From contig NZ_CP041969.1 in assembly GCF_014107495.1 (NCBI RefSeq), positions 4,761,501 through 4,825,500 of the forward strand: DNA of 64,000 bases. Reading direction: 5' to 3'. This document shows positions 61,158 through 64,000 of the stretch, in pieces. The notes below the pieces were generated by a model. The model was not told the origin of the DNA. It saw only the letters and a list, made by a program, of their open reading frames with translations, and searched no databases. The DNA comes from Cohnella cholangitidis (lineage in GTDB: Bacteria > Bacillota > Bacilli > Paenibacillales > Paenibacillaceae). Each line of letters opens with the position of its first letter. Within the stretch, counting starts at the first letter, position 1. The position numbers and the translations under genes are program-made.

Positions 61158-62668
61158 AGCTGGACGAGGATTTACTAGGCATTCAGGAAGTAAGGAGCGC
61201 GCTGCGGGAAGCGAAGAGGGCGCAGAAGTTGCTGGAGCAAATGAGCCAAACGCAGATTGACGGCATCGTGGCGCGGATGGCTCAAGCTGCGGAAGCGGAG
61301 GCGGAGAGACTGGCGGCGCTTGCGGTAGAGGAGACGGGATTCGGTCTAACGGCGGACAAGAAAGCGAAAAACCTATTCGTAGCCAGAGACGTGTACAACG
61401 CGATCAAGGATATGAAGACGGTAGGCATCATCCGCAAATCCGAATCCGGGCAAGTGTGGGAGATCGCCCAGCCGATGGGCGTGGTGGCAGCCATTATACC
61501 CTCGACGAATCCGACCTCGACGGTTATTTTCAAATGCCTGATCGCTTTGAAAGCAAGGAACGCGATCGTCATCAGTCCGCATCCGTCCGCTCTCAAGTGT
61601 TCCGCGGAATCGTCGGCCCTCATGCGCGCGGCGGCCGAAGAAGCCGGTGCTCCTCCGGGCATTATCCATTGCCTCTCTCATTCTTCGATCGAAGCGAGCA
61701 ACGAGCTTATGAAGCACAAGCTGACCGATATCATTCTTGCGACGGGCGGCACGGGGATGGTCAAGGCGGCTTACGGCTCGGGCAAACCGGCATACGGCGT
61801 CGGTCCGGGCAACGTTCCGGTATACATTCACCGCAGCGCGAACGTGAAGCAAGCCGTCTCGCGGATCATTCAGAGCAAGACGTTCGACCATGGGACGATA
61901 TGCGCTTCCGAGCAAGCCTTGGTCGTGGACGAGACGATTAAGCCGCAAGTGATCGAGGAATTGCGAATACAAGGAGCTTATTTCCTGAACGAGGGGGAGA
62001 AGCAACAGGTCGCTTCGGTGCTCGCGATCGGCAAAGGAATGAACCCCAAGGTTGTTGGCAGATCTCCGCAGGCTATTGCAGCGCTATCGGGGATTGCGAT
62101 TCCGGGCACGACTCGCGTCATCATTGCCGAGGAAATATCGGTAGGGCACGAGTATCCTTTTTCCGTCGAAAAGTTATGTCCGGTACTCGCGTTCTATACG
62201 GTGAAGGATTGGCAGGAAGGTTGCCGCCGATGCATAGAACTGCTGGAACAAGGAGGGTTAGGCCATACGCTTGGCATCCATTGCGAAGACTCATTGGTCA
62301 TCGAGGCATTCGGTTTGGAGAAACCGGCTTCGCGCATCGTCGTCAATGCCGGAACGACTTTCGGAGGGATCGGCGCGACGACCGCGCTTTTCCCGTCCAT
62401 GACGCTTGGCTGCGGCTCGTTCGGAGGCAACATCACTTCGGACAATATCGGTCCGCAGCATTTGCTTAATACGAAACGAGTCGCTTTCGGAGTTCGCGAG
62501 ATGCCGGCGGCTCCCGGTCCCGAGCTTCAACCGGCCGAGGAACGAGTCGCCGAAGCCATAGCCGGTAACGGCGGATTCAACCGCCAAGGCATCTCCAGGG
62601 AAGAAGTGACCCGCATCGTTCGGAAGGTGTTAGCCGAGATGGAAAATAGAGAAGGAGGAATGTTGTGA
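61154..62668 (+). CDS. CoA-acylating aldehyde dehydrogenase (EutE/PduP-like)
   Basis: 504 residues of the acylating aldehyde dehydrogenase family: catalytic Cys250 in DHGTICASEQALVV, cofactor region PSTNPTSTVIFKCLIALKARN and NAGTTFGGIGATTALFPS. It oxidises acetaldehyde or propionaldehyde to acyl-CoA with NAD+. After a linker, the C terminus ends in an amphipathic helix, SREEVTRIVRKVLAEME, of the type that targets enzymes to microcompartment shells. Start ATG at 61154; AAAGGTGAATC upstream. Confidence 0.93.
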   Translation: MKLDEDLLGIQEVRSALREAKRAQKLLEQMSQTQIDGIVARMAQAAEAEAERLAALAVEETGFGLTADKKAKNLFVARDVYNAIKDMKTVGIIRKSESGQVWEIAQPMGVVAAIIPSTNPTSTVIFKCLIALKARNAIVISPHPSALKCSAESSALMRAAAEEAGAPPGIIHCLSHSSIEASNELMKHKLTDIILATGGTGMVKAAYGSGKPAYGVGPGNVPVYIHRSANVKQAVSRIIQSKTFDHGTICASEQALVVDETIKPQVIEELRIQGAYFLNEGEKQQVASVLAIGKGMNPKVVGRSPQAIAALSGIAIPGTTRVIIAEEISVGHEYPFSVEKLCPVLAFYTVKDWQEGCRRCIELLEQGGLGHTLGIHCEDSLVIEAFGLEKPASRIVVNAGTTFGGIGATTALFPSMTLGCGSFGGNITSDNIGPQHLLNTKRVAFGVREMPAAPGPELQPAEERVAEAIAGNGGFNRQGISREEVTRIVRKVLAEMENREGGML

Positions 62669-62955
62669 TGGCTGGAGAATTGACGGCCCTTGGAATGATC
62701 GAGACGAAAGGGTTGGTCGGATCGATAGAGGCGGCGGATGCGATGGTGAAGGCAGCCAACGTTAAGCTGATCGGCAAAGTCCACGTAGGGGGCGGTCTGG
62801 TTACCGTGATGGTGCGCGGCGACGTAGGAGCGGTCAAAGCGGCAACCGACGCGGGAGCTGCCGCTGCGGAGAAAATCGGGGAGCTCGTATCCGTGCATGT
62901 CATTCCTCGTCCGCATTCCGACATCGAATTCATTCTTCCGAAGCTGGAAGGCTAA
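62668..62955 (+). CDS. eutM: BMC-H shell protein 2 (EutM-like)
   Basis: 95 residues from the ATG at 62668, which overlaps the previous stop (TGATG), with GAAGGAGGAA upstream. Single BMC domain: ALGMIETKGLVGSIEAADAMVKAA and VHVIPRPHSDIEFILPK, very close to EutM/PduA/CcmK hexamers that tile the shell facets. Confidence 0.93.
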   Translation: MAGELTALGMIETKGLVGSIEAADAMVKAANVKLIGKVHVGGGLVTVMVRGDVGAVKAATDAGAAAAEKIGELVSVHVIPRPHSDIEFILPKLEG

Positions 62956-62963
62956 GATGAACG

Positions 62964-63743
62964 ATGGCGCACATTACGGAAGCTAGCCTGCGCGCCATGC
63001 TGGGCCGAGGCCGGGGGCTGCCCGATCCGTTTCCGGTAAGAGCCGGGGATAAGCTGACTCCCGCCGCGGCGGATTTCCTGAAGCAACGGAATATCGTCCT
63101 AACGCGTTCGGATCGAGGCAATCTTGCAGACCGTGCGCTCATTCCCGTCGGCGTATCCAATCGGCACGTTCATCTCGCGCCCCGTCACGTAGAGGCTTTG
63201 TTCGGGGAGGGATACGAGTTGAAACCGCTGCGCGAACTGTCTCAGCGCGGACAATACGCGGCTCAAGAAACGGTTGCGATCGTCGGACCGAAGGGGAACA
63301 TTCCCGGGGTGCGGATTCTCGGACCGGCCAGAGGCGAGACGCAGGTAGAAATCTCGCGAACAGATAGCTACAGATTAGGGGTGCAAACGCCGGTTCGGCT
63401 ATCAGGCGACATCAGGGGAACGCCGGGAATCACGTTAATAGGATCGGCTGGTACGGTCGTTCTGTCGGAAGGCTTGATCGTGGCGCGGAATCACCTGCAT
63501 CTCTCTCCCGAAGACGCAAAGCGGCTTCAAGTCGGTCAAGGAGATCGGCTTATGCTGCGGACGAACGGCGATCGGCCGGTTATATTCGCGGGGGTCGTCG
63601 CCAGAATCGACCCTCGGTTTACATTGGACTTTCATATCGATACGGACGAGGCGAATTCCTCGTTCCTGAGTAACGGGGATAGCGTAACGTTAATCGGAGC
63701 GAACGGCAAACTATCGGATTCCGTCAAGGAGGAGCTGTCGTGA
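62964..63743 (+). CDS. pduL: Phosphate propanoyltransferase PduL-like with N-terminal extension
   Basis: 259 residues. From about 50 on it is PduL: IPVGVSNRHVHLAPRHVEALFG and VARNHLHLSPEDAKRL, with the histidines that bind two zinc ions. It converts acyl-CoA to acyl-phosphate and recycles CoA inside the compartment. The first ~48 residues (ITEASLRAMLGRGRGLPDPF) are an extra segment similar to the N-terminal part of EutT/EutQ-like proteins and may act as targeting helix or zinc site. Its stop overlaps the next gene. Confidence 0.92.
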   Translation: MAHITEASLRAMLGRGRGLPDPFPVRAGDKLTPAAADFLKQRNIVLTRSDRGNLADRALIPVGVSNRHVHLAPRHVEALFGEGYELKPLRELSQRGQYAAQETVAIVGPKGNIPGVRILGPARGETQVEISRTDSYRLGVQTPVRLSGDIRGTPGITLIGSAGTVVLSEGLIVARNHLHLSPEDAKRLQVGQGDRLMLRTNGDRPVIFAGVVARIDPRFTLDFHIDTDEANSSFLSNGDSVTLIGANGKLSDSVKEELS

Positions 63744-64000
63744 ACATGGAGATCAAACCGATGGTCGAATCTATCGTTCGCGAGCTGATCAGCGAATGGC
63801 ATACGGAACCCGCCGTTCAACCGCCTCAGCCGAAGCTCCTGTATATATTTTGCGATAGCGCGGCCCATGAGGCGTATTCGGACCATTTTATCCATTTGCG
63901 CAATCACGGGATATGCCATGACTTGTTGTTCCTTGACGGCGAGACGTCGGCGTGGCTCGGCATGCATAAGCTCGAATGCGGCGGGGCGGGCCGAATTCTG
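63740..64000 (+). CDS. Partial gene of the microcompartment operon, unknown product
   Basis: Open to the end of the window (87 codons seen). Possible starts are GTG at 63740 or ATG at 63746, behind AAGGAGGAG. The first residues form an amphipathic helix (MVESIVRELISEW) similar to shell-targeting peptides, then a Pro/Gln linker and LLYIFCDSAAHEAYSDHFIH, which could be the first strand of a flavodoxin- or Rossmann-like fold. I cannot name the family from this part. Confidence 0.7.
   Translation, partial: MNMEIKPMVESIVRELISEWHTEPAVQPPQPKLLYIFCDSAAHEAYSDHFIHLRNHGICHDLLFLDGETSAWLGMHKLECGGAGRIL

Overview
The window reads as chromosomal DNA of a spore-forming, Gram-positive member of the Paenibacillaceae (Paenibacillus or Cohnella-like). 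Support comes from strong AGGAGG-type ribosome binding sites, SpoVR, S-layer-homology surface proteins, 7TMR-DISM hybrid kinases paired with REC-BTAD regulators, an agr-type quorum-sensing locus and HelD. No rRNA, tRNA, transposase, phage gene or CRISPR array was found.

Layout. 0.1-5.1 kb: GH18 chitinase, then an agr-like locus (divergent histidine kinase, small membrane protein, AgrB, a 42-residue AgrD, a stand-alone LytTR regulator). 5.2-12.2 kb: methyltransferase, MATE exporter, SDR stress dehydrogenase, chemoreceptor with a SigD-like promoter, SpoVR. 12.2-18.1 kb (minus strand): a tightly overlapping cassette that I consider the best candidate for an undescribed system. It holds a 63-residue six-cysteine peptide, a hairpin, an orphan solute-binding lipoprotein, an unknown protein, two thioredoxin-fold proteins with CxxC, an ABC exporter without a peptidase domain, and a MauE-type redox membrane protein; a stand-alone LuxR-type HTH gene lies upstream. 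18.2-22.9 kb: a persulfide/sulfide detoxification operon (TusA-rhodanese, rhodanese-metallo-beta-lactamase, TusA, TauE exporter, DsrE-like, CstR, rhodanese, DUF302) with three matching CstR-type operators. 23.0-27.2 kb: helD-recQ. 27.3-37.7 kb: hybrid kinase, small membrane protein, very large S-layer repeat protein (frameshifted) and REC-BTAD regulator. 37.7-43.3 kb: exonuclease, uracil permease, unknown protein, SulP transporter, lipase. 43.4-57.7 kb: organosulfur scavenging island. 57.7-59.9 kb: HxlR regulator facing a DUF4242/acyl-CoA-dehydrogenase pair. 60.0-64.0 kb: start of a bacterial microcompartment operon that runs off the window.

How the genes work together. The sulfur island combines a LysR regulator, FMN reductase, polar amino acid/cystine-type ABC transporter, two flavin monooxygenases, an M20 deacylase, an FAD amine oxidase, a GNAT acetyltransferase and a sulfonate-type ABC transporter. 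It resembles the Bacillus subtilis yxe/ytm (snd) loci, in which S-modified cysteines are imported, N-acetylated, cleaved by a monooxygenase and deacetylated. The cst-like operon would handle persulfides that arise from sulfur metabolism. The microcompartment genes (EutL, two BMC-H proteins, CoA-acylating aldehyde dehydrogenase, PduL) convert an aldehyde to acyl-CoA and acyl-phosphate inside a shell; the aldehyde-generating enzyme is not in the window.

Six otherwise full-length genes carry single-base indels (seven in total: six apparent deletions and one insertion), nearly all in or beside short homopolymers. They look more like consensus errors or very recent mutations than old decay. I mark these genes as pseudogenes but give the reconstructed product.
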